A DNA stretch of 64,000 nucleotides from an uncultured Lachnospiraceae bacterium (lineage in GTDB: Bacteria; Bacillota; Clostridia; Lachnospirales; Lachnospiraceae): positions 1-64,000 of the forward strand of contig CAJTOV010000002.1 in NCBI GenBank assembly GCA_910577765.1. Reading direction: 5' to 3'. Of this stretch, positions 35,201-44,875 are shown in pieces. Position numbers and translations under genes: made by a program. Within the stretch, counting starts at the first letter, position 1. Each line of letters begins with the position of its first letter. The notes under the pieces were generated by a model, which was given only the letters and a program-made list of their open reading frames with translations, did no database searches and was not told the origin of the DNA.

Positions 35201-36718
35201 ATGAATCCACATGAATATAGCAGACGTTACCACAGCCGCCGGAGAAACCGCCGCCTGAAACAGGCCTCCGTGATCGCAGGATGTACTGCTTTGCTTTTTA
35301 CCTGCGGCGTAGGCGCCGCATTTCTTGGAGGGAAGCTGCTGGACCGCCCTTCCCTGCTTCCCATAGGTACTACCGCCTCCAGCGGACCGGCTTCCCTGCT
35401 TACCCCGGAGGCTGTTCCGGCAGGCAGCCAGTCTCCGGACCAGCAGGATGCCGGCAGTACCGGGCCGGAGGCAGATATCTCCATTCCCGATGAATCCGTG
35501 CCGGAGACCGGCGCTTCCGGAAGGCCGGTATTTCCCGATACCCCTGCCGGCAGACTTCTGGCCCAGGCAGACCTGCTGGCCGCCGGCTATGACTATGACC
35601 GGGCCATAGAAGTGCTCCAGTCGGACCCGGACCTGGCCGGGGACCCGGATATTTTAGCTGCCGTCAGCCAGTACGAATCCATTAAATCCACTCTGGTCAA
35701 GGCATCCGTCAGCAAGATCACCCATGTGTTCTTCCATTCCCTGGTAGCAGACAACTCCAAGGCATTTGACGGAGATGAAGACGAACCCGGTTACAATCAG
35801 GTGATGACCACCATCAGCGAGTTCAACAAGATCCTCAATACCATGTATGAGAAAGGATATGTCCTTGTCCGGCTCCACGATATGGCCTACGAAACCACTG
35901 ACGAGAACGGGAAGACGGTCATGAAGCCCGGCACCATTATGCTGCCGGAAGGCAAGATTCCCTTTGTCATGTCCCAGGACGACCTGTGCTACTATCCCTA
36001 CATGGACGGGGACGGCTTTGCCACACGGATCGTCATCGGAGAAGACGGCTATCCCACCTGTGAGATGAAGATGGAGGACGGCACCATCTCCACCGGGGAT
36101 TATGACCTGGTTCCCATACTGGAGCGGTTTATCCAGGAGCATCCTGATTTTTCCTACAAGGGGGCCCGGGCCGTGCTGGCCTTCACCGGGTATGAGGGAA
36201 TCCTGGGATACCGCACTTCCTCCGCCTACGTGGATTCTCCCACCTATGAGCAGGACCGCCAGGAGGCCGCAAAGGTAGCCCAGTGCTTAAAGGACCATGG
36301 CTGGGAGCTGGCCTCCCACAGCTGGGGACACCTGGATCTGGGAACCGTTGAGATGGAGCGTTTCCTGGCAGACACAGACAAGTGGGAGAACCAGGTGGAT
36401 TCCCTGATCGGTCCCACAGATATCATCCTGTTTCCCTTTGGGGCAGATGTCGGGGACTGGCATCCTTACACCACGGACAATGAGCGCTTTAACTACCTTT
36501 ATAAATGCGGCTTCCGCTACTTCTGCAATGTGGACTCCAACCAGTACTGGGTCCAGATCGGCGACAACTACATGCGCCAGGGCCGCCGGAATCTGGACGG
36601 CTACCGCATGTGGAAGGACATTACCGCCGACGAACCTTCCAAACGCAAGCTGGATGACCTATTCCGGGCGGAGGATGTGTTTGACCCGGACCGGCCTACA
36701 CCGGTTCCTGACATGTAA
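35201..36718 (+). CDS. Membrane-anchored polysaccharide deacetylase-like protein
   Basis: A 505-residue protein. A basic N terminus (MNPHEYSRRYHSRRRNRR) precedes one membrane helix near residues 21-45, then a proline/serine-rich spacer to about 110. The catalytic NodB-like fold follows: the metal-binding aspartates in FVMSQDDLCYYPYMDGDG and the histidine motif in LASHSWGHLDLG. The enzyme probably removes acetyl groups from cell-wall polysaccharide on the outer membrane face. It is transcribed divergently from the truncated carboxypeptidase gene. GGAGAG precedes the start. The substrate cannot be told from sequence. Confidence 0.8.
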   Translation: MNPHEYSRRYHSRRRNRRLKQASVIAGCTALLFTCGVGAAFLGGKLLDRPSLLPIGTTASSGPASLLTPEAVPAGSQSPDQQDAGSTGPEADISIPDESVPETGASGRPVFPDTPAGRLLAQADLLAAGYDYDRAIEVLQSDPDLAGDPDILAAVSQYESIKSTLVKASVSKITHVFFHSLVADNSKAFDGDEDEPGYNQVMTTISEFNKILNTMYEKGYVLVRLHDMAYETTDENGKTVMKPGTIMLPEGKIPFVMSQDDLCYYPYMDGDGFATRIVIGEDGYPTCEMKMEDGTISTGDYDLVPILERFIQEHPDFSYKGARAVLAFTGYEGILGYRTSSAYVDSPTYEQDRQEAAKVAQCLKDHGWELASHSWGHLDLGTVEMERFLADTDKWENQVDSLIGPTDIILFPFGADVGDWHPYTTDNERFNYLYKCGFRYFCNVDSNQYWVQIGDNYMRQGRRNLDGYRMWKDITADEPSKRKLDDLFRAEDVFDPDRPTPVPDM

Positions 36719-36730
36719 AGCCCGGGCTTC

Positions 36731-37510
36731 CTACTCCCTGGCTGCCTCCTTCACAAGATAGGTATTATATCCGTAGCCGCGGAGGGTCTGCTCCATGCGG
36801 GCGGCATTGTCCAGATTCAGATAAGCGCCTACCCGCACTTTGTAGAGTCCGTCATCTGCCACCAGAAAGGCCGGAAATCCCTGCTGCTCCAGCTGCCTTA
36901 AGAGATTCTGGGCATACTCCCGCTCCTTGTAGGAGGCCAGCTGGACCTGGTAGTATTCCGGCCCCTTTTCCTCCGCTTCCATGGTTTCCAGGACCCCCTG
37001 GGCAATGGCATTGGCAATGGCTCCGAAGTTCTGGTCAAAGAACCGGTTGTCGTTTCTGTTGTCCAGAAAGCCTGCCTCCACCAGCACCGCCGGCATCTGG
37101 GTACGGCGCAGGACAATAAGCCCGGGCCTCTCATTTACCCCCAGATTCTTAAAGCCCGCCTGCTCCAGCTGCCGGTTGATGTTCTCTGCCATCAGGGCCG
37201 GGACTCCCTGGTTCTCATAGACCAGGGTCTCCACCCCGGAGGCACTTCCCGGCACCGGCATGGCATTCCGGTGAATGGAAAGGAAATAATCCGCCCCGGA
37301 ACGGTTGGCGATTCCTGCTTTCTCCATAGGGGTCTGGTATATGTCCGTGACGCGGGTGTACACCACATCCACGCCGTGATCAGCAAGAATATTTCCTACG
37401 GCCAGGGCCAGACGCAGGGTATCATTCTTCTCCTGCCGCCCTTCATAAATGGCTCCGGGCTCCTGCCCGCCATGTCCGGCATCAATGATGATTCTTCTTG
37501 ATTCAGCCAA
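36731..37510 (-). CDS. N-acetylmuramoyl-L-alanine amidase with SPOR domain
   Basis: A 259-residue protein. The likely start is TTG 37510 with GGAGGG nine bases upstream; a GTG farther up at 37528 overlaps that site. Residues 1-175 are amidase_3: IIIDAGHGGQEPG, the zinc histidine in LSIHRNA and catalytic glutamate in LVEAGFLDN. Residues about 185-259 are a SPOR domain (YYQVQLASYKEREYAQNLL) that binds denuded glycan strands. No signal peptide is seen, so export may be by another route or mother-cell lysis, as in some spore enzymes. Confidence 0.85.
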   Translation of the reverse strand: MAESRRIIIDAGHGGQEPGAIYEGRQEKNDTLRLALAVGNILADHGVDVVYTRVTDIYQTPMEKAGIANRSGADYFLSIHRNAMPVPGSASGVETLVYENQGVPALMAENINRQLEQAGFKNLGVNERPGLIVLRRTQMPAVLVEAGFLDNRNDNRFFDQNFGAIANAIAQGVLETMEAEEKGPEYYQVQLASYKEREYAQNLLRQLEQQGFPAFLVADDGLYKVRVGAYLNLDNAARMEQTLRGYGYNTYLVKEAARE

Positions 37511-37574
37511 AATAAAAACTCCCTCCACATACTGCTCTATGGTATTACAGTATGCAGAGAAAGTTCAAAGGGTG

Positions 37575-38012
37575 TTAATCCTCCACATCCACCCCCCGTG
37601 GTCCCACATGGGTGGAGAAGACGATCTGGGTGCTGGTTTTGCCGTACCGCTGCAGCTGCCCGATAAAAAGGTCCAGTTCCATGGTACTCTGGAACGCCAC
37701 CTTCAGCACCATGGAATATTCCCCGGTGACACAGCTGCATTCCAGCACATTGGGAATGCTTTCCGCGTAGGCGTAGAACTTTGGCTTATCCTCCGGCACC
37801 ACATCCAGGTTGATGAATGCCAGAATGTGGTATCCCAGCTTCATAGGGTCCACCTCCGCGTGATAGCCGCGGATGATTCCGTCCTTTTCCATCTTCTCAA
37901 TCCGCGCCGACACTGCCGGTGAGGACAGAAATGTGCTCTCGGCAATGGTCTTTAAGGAAGTCCGCGCATTGGCCTGAAGCAGTTTCAGTATCCTTCTGTC
38001 AATATCATCCAT
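37575..38012 (-). CDS. Lrp/AsnC-family transcriptional regulator
   Basis: A 145-residue protein. Residues 1-60 form a winged helix-turn-helix (DIDRRILKLLQANARTSLKT, SSPAVSARIEKME) and 65-145 a RAM ligand-binding domain (GYHILAFINLDV, CSCVTGEYSMVLKV). These proteins form octamers and respond to amino acids. It is next to dapF, so lysine or diaminopimelate metabolism is a possible target. Short intergenic regions separate it from the amidase and dapF genes. Confidence 0.9.
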   Translation of the reverse strand: MDDIDRRILKLLQANARTSLKTIAESTFLSSPAVSARIEKMEKDGIIRGYHAEVDPMKLGYHILAFINLDVVPEDKPKFYAYAESIPNVLECSCVTGEYSMVLKVAFQSTMELDLFIGQLQRYGKTSTQIVFSTHVGPRGVDVED

Positions 38013-38083
38013 GATCTTTCCTCCCCATTTACAGCGTATACCCGCCGCTGTTACGGTTTCCTGCGTACAGTCCGGTGACCGCG

Positions 38084-38899
38084 TCAGGCCGGTTCCAGTG
38101 CCTCCCCGGTCTCCCCCTGGAACACTTCCACCGCCGGCCCGGTCATAAATGCATGTCCGCCTTCCCGGTCCCAGTATATCTCCAGGGTGCCGCCTTTTAG
38201 CTGCACCTCTACCCGGTCCTCCGCCAGGCCCAGCATCATGGCGGCCACGGCGCAGGCAGTAGCTCCTGTTCCGCAGGCCCAGGTCTCGCCGCTTCCCCGC
38301 TCCCAGACCCGCATCCGCAGATGTTTCCGGTCCAGCACCTGGACAAACTCGGAATTTACCCGGTCCGGAAACCGCTGGTGGGTCTCAAATGCCGGTCCCA
38401 TGCGCTCCAGATCCAGGCTGTCTATTTCGTCACAAACATATACGGCGTGGGGATTGCCCACAGAGATGCCGGTAAATTCCAGCTGCCGCCCCTCCACCAC
38501 AATCTTCTCCGGAAGGGCAGAGGTAAGCTCCGGAATCCCCATATCCACCTGGACCGCCGTCACCCGGCCCCCCTCCACCTGCATATCCAGATGCCGGATT
38601 CCCCCAAGGGTCTCCACGGTGATCCGGGTCCTGTCCACAATCCCGTGATCATAGGCATACTTGCCTACACAGCGGATGCCGTTGCCGCACATGGCGCCCT
38701 CGCTTCCGTCCTCATTGAACATCCGCATCCGGCAGTCTGCCACAGCAGACGGGCAGATCAGGATCAGGCCGTCGGAGCCGATGCCGAAGTGGCGGTCACT
38801 GACCCTTCTGGCCACCTCCTCCGGGTGCTCCACGGTCTCCTCAAAGCAGTTGACATACACGTAATCATTGCCAATGCCCTGCATTTTCGTAAACTTCAT
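38084..38899 (-). CDS. dapF: Diaminopimelate epimerase
   Basis: A 271-residue protein from ATG 38899, which overlaps the ANTAR regulator stop (ATGA). It converts LL- to meso-diaminopimelate for lysine and peptidoglycan. Both catalytic cysteines are present: MCGNGIRCVGKYA near residue 75 and WACGTGATACAVAA near 215. KMQGIGNDYVYV at the start and SVGNPHAVYV in the middle are typical. Length is normal for the family. Confidence 0.95.
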   Translation of the reverse strand: MKFTKMQGIGNDYVYVNCFEETVEHPEEVARRVSDRHFGIGSDGLILICPSAVADCRMRMFNEDGSEGAMCGNGIRCVGKYAYDHGIVDRTRITVETLGGIRHLDMQVEGGRVTAVQVDMGIPELTSALPEKIVVEGRQLEFTGISVGNPHAVYVCDEIDSLDLERMGPAFETHQRFPDRVNSEFVQVLDRKHLRMRVWERGSGETWACGTGATACAVAAMMLGLAEDRVEVQLKGGTLEIYWDREGGHAFMTGPAVEVFQGETGEALEPA

Positions 38900-39456
38900 T
38901 TCTTCTGTTCTCCTCTTTTCAGACTGATGACCATCTGGGCTGTCTCGGTAAGACTGGTCCCGGTGTCCATGCTGCATTTCTGGATATAGCGGTGGGCTTC
39001 CGCCTCAGTCATGCCCCTGGACTCCATGAGAAGGGCTTTTGCCTGCCGGATGATCACCTGTTCTTCCTCCCTGCGTTTTCTGGGCTGCTGCCGCTGTCTT
39101 CTCCGCCTGCGGGCCTGCTCATCCAGAACACTGCCCAGAGTCTCCACCAGGTCGTGGACCTTTAACGGCATGGACAGACACAGAATCTCCTGCCCCGTAT
39201 GGACCGGATGCTTATCCGGGGAAGCCACCATCACCATGGCAAATTCCGGCGGCATATACTCCCGAAGCTCCGTGCACAGCATATCCGTCAGCCGGAAGCC
39301 GCAGACCACCACCCCGTGGCTGAGATTCTCCGTCTGTGCCAGGGTCTGGGCCCCGGAGCAGCATAGGGCCACCACCGGAAATCCGCTTTTCGTCAATATC
39401 TGTTTTATGCTTCTGGCATCCTCCTGTCTGGAAAATGCCACGATCACGTTGGCCAA
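38896..39456 (-). CDS. ANTAR-domain RNA-binding response regulator
   Basis: A 186-residue protein. The N-terminal part is a degenerate receiver domain (VIVAFSRQEDARSIKQIL; the phospho-acceptor region reads VVVCGFRLTD). A basic arginine-rich linker follows, then an ANTAR domain near 130-180: IRQAKALLMESRGMTEAEAH. ANTAR proteins bind paired RNA hairpins and prevent termination. The neighbour glnA has a leader terminator, a natural target. It is co-directional with glnA and starts 40 bases after its stop. The long basic linker is unusual. Confidence 0.85.
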   Translation of the reverse strand: MANVIVAFSRQEDARSIKQILTKSGFPVVALCCSGAQTLAQTENLSHGVVVCGFRLTDMLCTELREYMPPEFAMVMVASPDKHPVHTGQEILCLSMPLKVHDLVETLGSVLDEQARRRRRQRQQPRKRREEEQVIIRQAKALLMESRGMTEAEAHRYIQKCSMDTGTSLTETAQMVISLKRGEQKK

Positions 39457-39495
39457 ACACTCACCCCCCGGTCCTGCTGGCGGAACAGGGAGTGC

Positions 39496-40833
39496 CTAAA
39501 ACTTGTAAAGATACTCCTGCACTTCCCAGTCCGTAACCTCTGCACGGAATTTCTTCCACTCCTTTTCCTTGGCTTCCAGGTACTTGGTGTAAATGTGGTC
39601 CCCCAGAACCTCTCTGGCAAAGCTGCTTTCTGCAAACGCCTCCAGTGCTTCCCCCATGGTCTCCGGAAGCTGCTTAATCCCGGCCTGCCGCAGCTGGGCC
39701 TCGCTCATGGCGAAAATGTTGGTGTCCACACTGGCCGGAGGCTTCAGTCCCCGGCGGATGCCGTCCAGCCCGGCAGCCAGACAGGCAGCCAGGGCCAGGT
39801 AGGGGTTCACCGCCGAATCCGGGCAGCGCAGCTCGATCCGGGTGCTGGCCCCCCTGGATGAGGGAATCCGGATCAGGGGGCTGCGGTTGGAAGCGGCAGA
39901 CCAGGCAATGTAGACCGGTGCGTCGTAGCCGGGCACCAGACGCTTGTAGGAGTTGACCAGGGGGTTGGTCAGCAGGGTGATCTCCCGGATATGCTCCAGA
40001 AGCCCGGCCATAAACTGGTAGGCGATCGGGCTGAGTCCCAGAGGATCGCTGCTGTCCACAAAGACATTGTTCCCGTCCCGGTCAGCCAGGGACATGTTGA
40101 TATGCATGCCGGAGCCGTTGACACCTGCCTTGGGCTTGGGCATAAAGGTAGCATGAAGGCCGTGACGTCTGGCAATGGCCTTTACCGCCATCTTAAAGGT
40201 CATCACATTGTCTGCCGTGGCAAGGCCGTCCCCATACTGGAAATCAATCTCATGCTGGGCCGGCGCAATCTCATGGTGGGAGGCTTCCACCTCAAAGCCC
40301 ATGTCCTCCAGGTTCAGCACAATATCCCGGCGCACATTCTCCGCCAGGTCCAGGGGACCCACGTCAAAAAACCCCGCCATCTCATGGGTATCCGTGGTGG
40401 GCCGTCCGTTCTCGTCGGTGTGAAACAGAAAGAACTCACATTCCGGGCCTGCCTGGAAGGTATATCCCATGTCCAGGGCCTGCCTGGAGATCCGGCGCAT
40501 CACATATCTGGGGTCCCCCTCAAAAGGCTCCCCGCTGGGCCGGTACACGTCGCAGATGAACCGTGCCACCTTCCCCTGCTGGGGCCTCCAGGGAAAGATC
40601 TCAAAGGTATCCAGATCCGGGTGCAGGTACATATCCGACTCCTCAATCCGCACAAACCCCTCAATGGCCGAACCGTCGAACATACAGCGGTTGTCCAGGG
40701 CCTTCCCCAGCTGGCTGGAAGTAATGGCAATATTCTTTAACATGCCGAACATATCGGTGAACTGGAGACGGATAAACTCCACATCCTCCTCCTCCACCAG
40801 ACGGATAATATCTTCCTTACTATATCTGCTCAT
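39496..40833 (-). CDS. glnA: Glutamine synthetase, type I
   Basis: A 445-residue protein from ATG 40833 (GGAAGG upstream). It joins ammonia to glutamate using ATP. Motifs include MFDGSAIEGFVRIEESDMYL, GPECEFFLF, HHEIAPAQHEIDF, GSGMHINMS and ASNRSPLIRIP. Length and lack of a typical adenylylation loop fit the Gram-positive GSI-alpha type. It follows a strong promoter and a leader terminator, and is followed by an ANTAR regulator, so nitrogen control by antitermination is likely. Confidence 0.95.
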   Translation of the reverse strand: MSRYSKEDIIRLVEEEDVEFIRLQFTDMFGMLKNIAITSSQLGKALDNRCMFDGSAIEGFVRIEESDMYLHPDLDTFEIFPWRPQQGKVARFICDVYRPSGEPFEGDPRYVMRRISRQALDMGYTFQAGPECEFFLFHTDENGRPTTDTHEMAGFFDVGPLDLAENVRRDIVLNLEDMGFEVEASHHEIAPAQHEIDFQYGDGLATADNVMTFKMAVKAIARRHGLHATFMPKPKAGVNGSGMHINMSLADRDGNNVFVDSSDPLGLSPIAYQFMAGLLEHIREITLLTNPLVNSYKRLVPGYDAPVYIAWSAASNRSPLIRIPSSRGASTRIELRCPDSAVNPYLALAACLAAGLDGIRRGLKPPASVDTNIFAMSEAQLRQAGIKQLPETMGEALEAFAESSFAREVLGDHIYTKYLEAKEKEWKKFRAEVTDWEVQEYLYKF

Positions 40834-40871
40834 GACATCCTTCCTTTCATCCCGTCTGCCCCAGGTACCCC

Positions 40872-40933
40872 AAAGAAAAAGAGGGCGCCTGGAAAGGCCA
40901 CCGGTTTCCCATGACCTTTTATGCAACACCCTC
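40872..40933 (-). terminator. Leader terminator/attenuator of glnA
   Basis: In the minus-strand transcript GAGGGUGU (40933-40926) pairs with GCGCCCUC (40888-40881), with an inner 8-bp stem AAAGGUCA/UGGCCUUU, followed by UUUUUCUUU. This is an intrinsic terminator 40 bases upstream of the glnA start. Since the ANTAR regulator gene follows glnA, regulated read-through is the probable purpose. I did not identify a clear two-hexaloop ANTAR site. Confidence 0.75.
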
Positions 40934-40946
40934 GTTCCATGGTTAG

Positions 40947-40975
40947 ATCATATCAGCCTGACCGGGATTTGTCAA
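40947..40975 (-). promoter_or_regulatory. glnA promoter
   Basis: TTGACA at 40975-40970 and TATGAT at 40952-40947 are separated by 17 bases on the minus strand, a near-consensus sigma-70/SigA promoter. Transcription would start near 40940, just before the attenuator hairpin. Confidence 0.85.
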
Positions 40976-40992
40976 GCAGATTGAAGCTCCCC

Positions 40993-41466
40993 TTACATCT
41001 GTCCCAGAAGATTCACCATCTCCACCGCAGACAGGGCACAGTCATACCCCTTGTTTCCGGCCTTGCTGCCGGCCCGGGCAATGGCCTGCTCAATGTTCTC
41101 CGTGGTCAGAATCCCGAAGAGTACCGGCACCCCGGTAGCCATGCTGACCTGGGCGATTCCTTTGGACACCTCATTGCACACATAGTCGTAATGGGAGGTA
41201 TCCCCGCGGATCACGGCCCCCACACAGATCACGGCATCATACTTACCGGATTTTGCCATCCGCTGGGCTGCCACAGGAATCTCAAATGCGCCCGGAACCC
41301 AGGCAGCCGTGATCCGTTCTTCCTCCACCCCGTGGCGCACCAGGCCGTCCACGGCACCGCCCAGCAGTTTATTGACAATAATCTCGTTGAACCGGGAAGC
41401 CACAATCCCCACACGCATTCCCTCCGGTGCTACCAGTTTTCCTTCCAGAACCTGAATCTCTTTCAT
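40993..41466 (-). CDS. ribH: 6,7-dimethyl-8-ribityllumazine synthase
   Basis: A 157-residue protein catalysing condensation of ribityl-aminouracil with dihydroxybutanone phosphate. Motifs are [30 protein letters not shown], and [16 protein letters not shown] with the catalytic histidine. It is the last gene of the riboflavin operon ribD-ribE-ribBA-ribH. AGAGAGGAG precedes the start. Confidence 0.95.
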   Translation of the reverse strand: MKEIQVLEGKLVAPEGMRVGIVASRFNEIIVNKLLGGAVDGLVRHGVEEERITAAWVPGAFEIPVAAQRMAKSGKYDAVICVGAVIRGDTSHYDYVCNEVSKGIAQVSMATGVPVLFGILTTENIEQAIARAGSKAGNKGYDCALSAVEMVNLLGQM

Positions 41467-41490
41467 GATTTTTCTCCTCTCTTTTTCCGT

Positions 41491-42708
41491 TTATACCCGG
41501 ATTTTCTGAAAAATGTGCCCCATTTTCTCCTGCTTGGTCCGCATATAGAATGCGTCATACTCCTGGGGCTCGATCTCGATTGGCACACGCTCCACGATCT
41601 CCAGCCCGAAATCCCCGATGCCGTAGACCTTGTCCGGGTTGTTGGTGAGAAGCCGCAGAGACTTGACCCCAAGGTCCGACAGAATCTGTGCCCCTACCCA
41701 GTACTCCCGCAGATCCGGCGCAAAGCCCAGGCGGATATTGGCCTCCACCGTATCCAGGCCCTGCTCCTGGAGCATGTAAGCCTTCAGCTTATTGATCAGC
41801 CCGATTCCCCGGCCTTCCTGACGCATGTATAGAAGGATTCCCCGGCCTTCGGCCTCGATCCGGCTCATGGCATTCTGCAATTGCCGGCCGCAGTCGCAGC
41901 GCATGGAGCCGAAGGTATCCCCGGTGAGACATTCGGAATGGACCCGGCACAGGACATTTTCCCCGTCCCCGATCTCCCCCTTGACCAGGGCCACATGGTG
42001 TTCCCCGGAAATGTCATTGACATACCCGTAGATCCGGAACTGACCGTACTGGGTAGGCATCTGGGCGCAGGCCTCCCGGCTTACATGCTTCTCATGAATC
42101 CGGCAGTAATCCTGCAGCTCTTTGATGGTGATAAATTTCAGCCCGTAGGTTTCCGCCAGCTTCCAGAGACCCGGGGTCCGCATCATGGTGCCGTCCTCCT
42201 CCATGATCTCGCAGCAGATGCCGCATTCCTTTAACCCGGCCAGACGCATCAGGTCTACCGTGGCCTCCGTGTGGCCGTTGCGCACCAGCACCCCGCCGGG
42301 GCGGGACACCAGGGGAAACACATGGCCCGGACGGCGCAGGTCCTCCGGCCTGGTGCCCTCCTCCACACATTTCATCACCGTGTAGGACCGCTCCGCTGCC
42401 GAGATCCCGGTGGTGGTGTCCACATGGTCAATGGACACGGTAAAGGCAGTCTGATGGTTGTCCGTATTCTCCGCCACCATAGGCGGCAGCCCCAGCTTTG
42501 CCGCAATCCCGGCACTCATGGGGGTACAGATCAGCCCCCTGGCATGGCAGGCCATAAAATTCAGATTGGCCTGGGTGGCATACTCTGCCGCACAGATCAT
42601 GTCCCCCTCATTCTCCCGGTCCGGGTCATCGGTTACCAGGATGATCCTCCCGGCCCGCAGCTCCTTAAGAGCCTCCTCAATGGTATGGTACTGATATTTC
42701 GTACCCAT
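41491..42708 (-). CDS. ribBA: Bifunctional DHBP synthase / GTP cyclohydrolase II
   Basis: A 405-residue protein. ATG 42708 ([14 protein letters not shown]) has GGAGGA eight bases upstream; a GTG nine bases earlier overlaps that site. The N-terminal half is 3,4-dihydroxy-2-butanone-4-phosphate synthase ([29 protein letters not shown]). The C-terminal half is GTP cyclohydrolase II with zinc ligands in [20 protein letters not shown] and [16 protein letters not shown]. It supplies both riboflavin precursors. Confidence 0.95.
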   Translation of the reverse strand: MGTKYQYHTIEEALKELRAGRIILVTDDPDRENEGDMICAAEYATQANLNFMACHARGLICTPMSAGIAAKLGLPPMVAENTDNHQTAFTVSIDHVDTTTGISAAERSYTVMKCVEEGTRPEDLRRPGHVFPLVSRPGGVLVRNGHTEATVDLMRLAGLKECGICCEIMEEDGTMMRTPGLWKLAETYGLKFITIKELQDYCRIHEKHVSREACAQMPTQYGQFRIYGYVNDISGEHHVALVKGEIGDGENVLCRVHSECLTGDTFGSMRCDCGRQLQNAMSRIEAEGRGILLYMRQEGRGIGLINKLKAYMLQEQGLDTVEANIRLGFAPDLREYWVGAQILSDLGVKSLRLLTNNPDKVYGIGDFGLEIVERVPIEIEPQEYDAFYMRTKQEKMGHIFQKIRV

Positions 42709-42794
42709 GGAAATCACTCCTCCTTCTGTTATCTGCTGGAAACAGTGCCGCTTTCTGTGATCCGGCGGCCCTTCCCCAATGCTTCCGGTTCTTT

Positions 42795-43439
42795 TTAAAA
42801 TCCGTTCTCTTCCAGAAACTCCATGGTGATCCGGCTTCCCGGCTTCCTGGTGCCGGCCCCCAGAAGCTTCTCCACATACTTGCCCACCAGATCATTTTCC
42901 AGATTCACCCGGTCTCCTGGCCGTTTCCTTAAAAGGGTTGTCTCCTGGCCGGTGTGGGGGATCACAGACACCTGAAAATCCGTCCCGGACACAGCTGCCA
43001 CAGTCAGACTGATGCCGTCAATGGAGATGGAACCCTTCTCCACCACCAGCCCCAGAATCTCCGGGGCTGCCTTGATCCGCACCCACACGGCATTGGCCTC
43101 GGTCCTGTATTCCCGGATCACCCCGGTTCCGTCAATGTGGCCGGACACAATATGGCCGCCGAACCTTCCGTCTGCTGCCATGGCCCGCTCCAGATTCACA
43201 AGGCTTCCCGGCTGGCAGTCCCCCAGACTGCTTCTGCGGAAGGTCTCTGCCATTACGTCTGCCGTAAAGCTGTCCTGGTCCATGGAGACCACTGTAAGAC
43301 AGATACCGTTGACCGCAATGCTGTCCCCGGTGCGGGTTCCCTCCAGCACCTTCTTTGCCTGGATGGTGATCTGCCCGGAAGGCCCCCTGACGGCCAGACC
43401 TTTCACCACACCCAGCTCTTCTATGATTCCTGTAAACAT
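42795..43439 (-). CDS. ribE: Riboflavin synthase, alpha subunit
   Basis: A 214-residue protein made of two lumazine-binding repeats: [15 protein letters not shown] with [13 protein letters not shown], and [14 protein letters not shown] with [14 protein letters not shown]. It dismutates lumazine to riboflavin. It lies four bases after ribD stops. Gene order ribD-ribE-ribBA-ribH is the classical Gram-positive layout. Confidence 0.95.
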   Translation of the reverse strand: MFTGIIEELGVVKGLAVRGPSGQITIQAKKVLEGTRTGDSIAVNGICLTVVSMDQDSFTADVMAETFRRSSLGDCQPGSLVNLERAMAADGRFGGHIVSGHIDGTGVIREYRTEANAVWVRIKAAPEILGLVVEKGSISIDGISLTVAAVSGTDFQVSVIPHTGQETTLLRKRPGDRVNLENDLVGKYVEKLLGAGTRKPGSRITMEFLEENGF

Positions 43440-43443
43440 CCTT

Positions 43444-44541
43444 TCACCTTCCTTCCGTCCTGCTGCGGTAAGTCAGAAGCACATCTTCCCCCACCTGCTC
43501 CGCCCTGGCCAGGGTAAACATCCAGGCCTGGTCCGGCGTTCCGGCTCCCAGTCCGGCAACCGGCGTCAGGGCCTGGGCCCCTCCGAATATTTTAGGCGCC
43601 ACAAAGGCTTTTACCTCCTTTACTATGCCGGACCGGAGAGCGCTTTCATTGAGACCGCCGCCGCCTTCCAGCAGAATACTGTCAATTTCCCGGTCTCCCA
43701 GATACTCCATCAGCCCCGGCAGGTCCACCTTCCCCTGGTGGTCCGGCAGCACTGCCACCGTGATCCCCAGGGCTTCCAGCCTGCGCCGCCTTTCTTCGTC
43801 CTCCACGGCGCAGGCCACAATGGTCCGGTACTCCTTTGCGGTCCGGCAGATCCTGGACTGGAGGGGAATCCTTAAACGGCTGTCGCAGATTATACGGACT
43901 GGGCTTTTCTTTCCCTCCAGCCGGACATTGAGCAGGGGATCATCGGCCAGCACCGTACCGATTCCCACCATAATACCCGAATAACGGTGGCGCAGAAGCT
44001 GGACCCGGTTTCTGGCTTCCTCCCCGGTGATCCATTTGGATGCCCCTGTCCGGGTAGCGATCTTTCCGTCCAGGGTCATGGCGTACTTCATGACCACATA
44101 GGGGGTTCTGTGGGTAATATAATGGAAGAATACCGGATTCAGCCGGTCGCATTCCTCCCGGAGGAAATCCTCCTCCACCTGTACCCCTGCCTCCCGCAGA
44201 ATCTGCGCCCCCTTTCCCGCCACTTTGGGATTAGGGTCCCTGGAGCCTATAACCACCCGGGCAATCCCCTGCTCCAGCACGGCCTCCGTGCAGGGCGGTG
44301 TCTTCCCGTAATGGCAGCATGGCTCCAGGGTCACATACAGCGTGGCGCCGTCTGCCGGTTCGGTCAGGGATGCTATGGCTTCCCGCTCTGCGTGGAGCCC
44401 TCCGCAGCGGCCGTGGAAGCCTTCCCCAATAATGGCTCCATGCTTCACGATCACAGCTCCTACCAGAGGGTTGGGGCTGGTCCATCCCTCCCCCTTTCCG
44501 GCAAGCCCAATGGCCCGCCGCATATACTCCTGGTCTGTCAC
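43444..44541 (-). CDS. ribD: Bifunctional riboflavin deaminase/reductase
   Basis: A 365-residue protein. Residues 1-145 are a cytidine-deaminase-type domain with HAEREAIA and TLEPCCHYGKTPPCTEA zinc motifs. Residues 146-365 are the reductase domain (VVMKYAMTLDGKIATRTGAS; ILLEGGGGLNESAL). It is the first gene of the operon, 100 bases downstream of the FMN riboswitch terminator. Confidence 0.95.
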   Translation of the reverse strand: MTDQEYMRRAIGLAGKGEGWTSPNPLVGAVIVKHGAIIGEGFHGRCGGLHAEREAIASLTEPADGATLYVTLEPCCHYGKTPPCTEAVLEQGIARVVIGSRDPNPKVAGKGAQILREAGVQVEEDFLREECDRLNPVFFHYITHRTPYVVMKYAMTLDGKIATRTGASKWITGEEARNRVQLLRHRYSGIMVGIGTVLADDPLLNVRLEGKKSPVRIICDSRLRIPLQSRICRTAKEYRTIVACAVEDEERRRRLEALGITVAVLPDHQGKVDLPGLMEYLGDREIDSILLEGGGGLNESALRSGIVKEVKAFVAPKIFGGAQALTPVAGLGAGTPDQAWMFTLARAEQVGEDVLLTYRSRTEGR

Positions 44542-44607
44542 TGGTTTTCTCCTTTCCGGACCGGCACACTGCTCCCCGATGCCTGTCCTGTCCCTAAAAA
44601 ATGCAAC

Positions 44608-44640
44608 AAAAAAACCCTGAAACGGAATTCCATCCCAGGG
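44608..44640 (-). terminator. Expression-platform terminator of the FMN riboswitch
   Basis: On the minus strand CCCTG (44640) pairs with CAGGG (44619-44615) around GGAATTCC, followed by seven T residues. It lies between the FMN aptamer and ribD and would stop transcription when FMN is bound. Confidence 0.85.
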
Positions 44641-44698
44641 CTGATTCTACAGAAATAATCCCCATGTACCGCACAACCTCTGTACGCTCACAGGATTC

Positions 44699-44806
44699 AT
44701 CTTCTTCCATCCAGACTATACTGTCGGCCCCGGAATCTCACCGGATCATGCCTTTCGGCTCGCGGGCTGTACCGCCGGTAGGGACTTGCACCCTGCCCTG
44801 AAGACT
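44699..44806 (-). ncRNA. FMN riboswitch (RFN element)
   Basis: The minus strand carries the conserved blocks of the RFN aptamer in order: TTCAGGGCAGGGTG, CTACCGGCGGTA, AGCCCGCGAGC, GATCCGGTGAGATTCCGGGG, CCGACAGTATAGTCTGGATG. It lies upstream of ribD and controls the whole riboflavin operon. Confidence 0.97.
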
Positions 44807-44823
44807 TTTTATTTTCGTTCTTT

Positions 44824-44852
44824 ATTATAACTCCTTTAGCCGGATTGGGCAA
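44824..44852 (-). promoter_or_regulatory. Riboflavin operon promoter
   Basis: TTGCCC at 44852-44847 and TATAAT at 44829-44824 are 17 bases apart on the minus strand, about 20 bases upstream of the riboswitch aptamer. Confidence 0.75.
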
Positions 44853-44875
44853 GGAGTTTTTTCTTACAGTTCCGG

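Noticed and set aside
39991..40740. Plus-strand open frame of 249 codons
   Set aside because: Antisense to glnA, whose product is certain.
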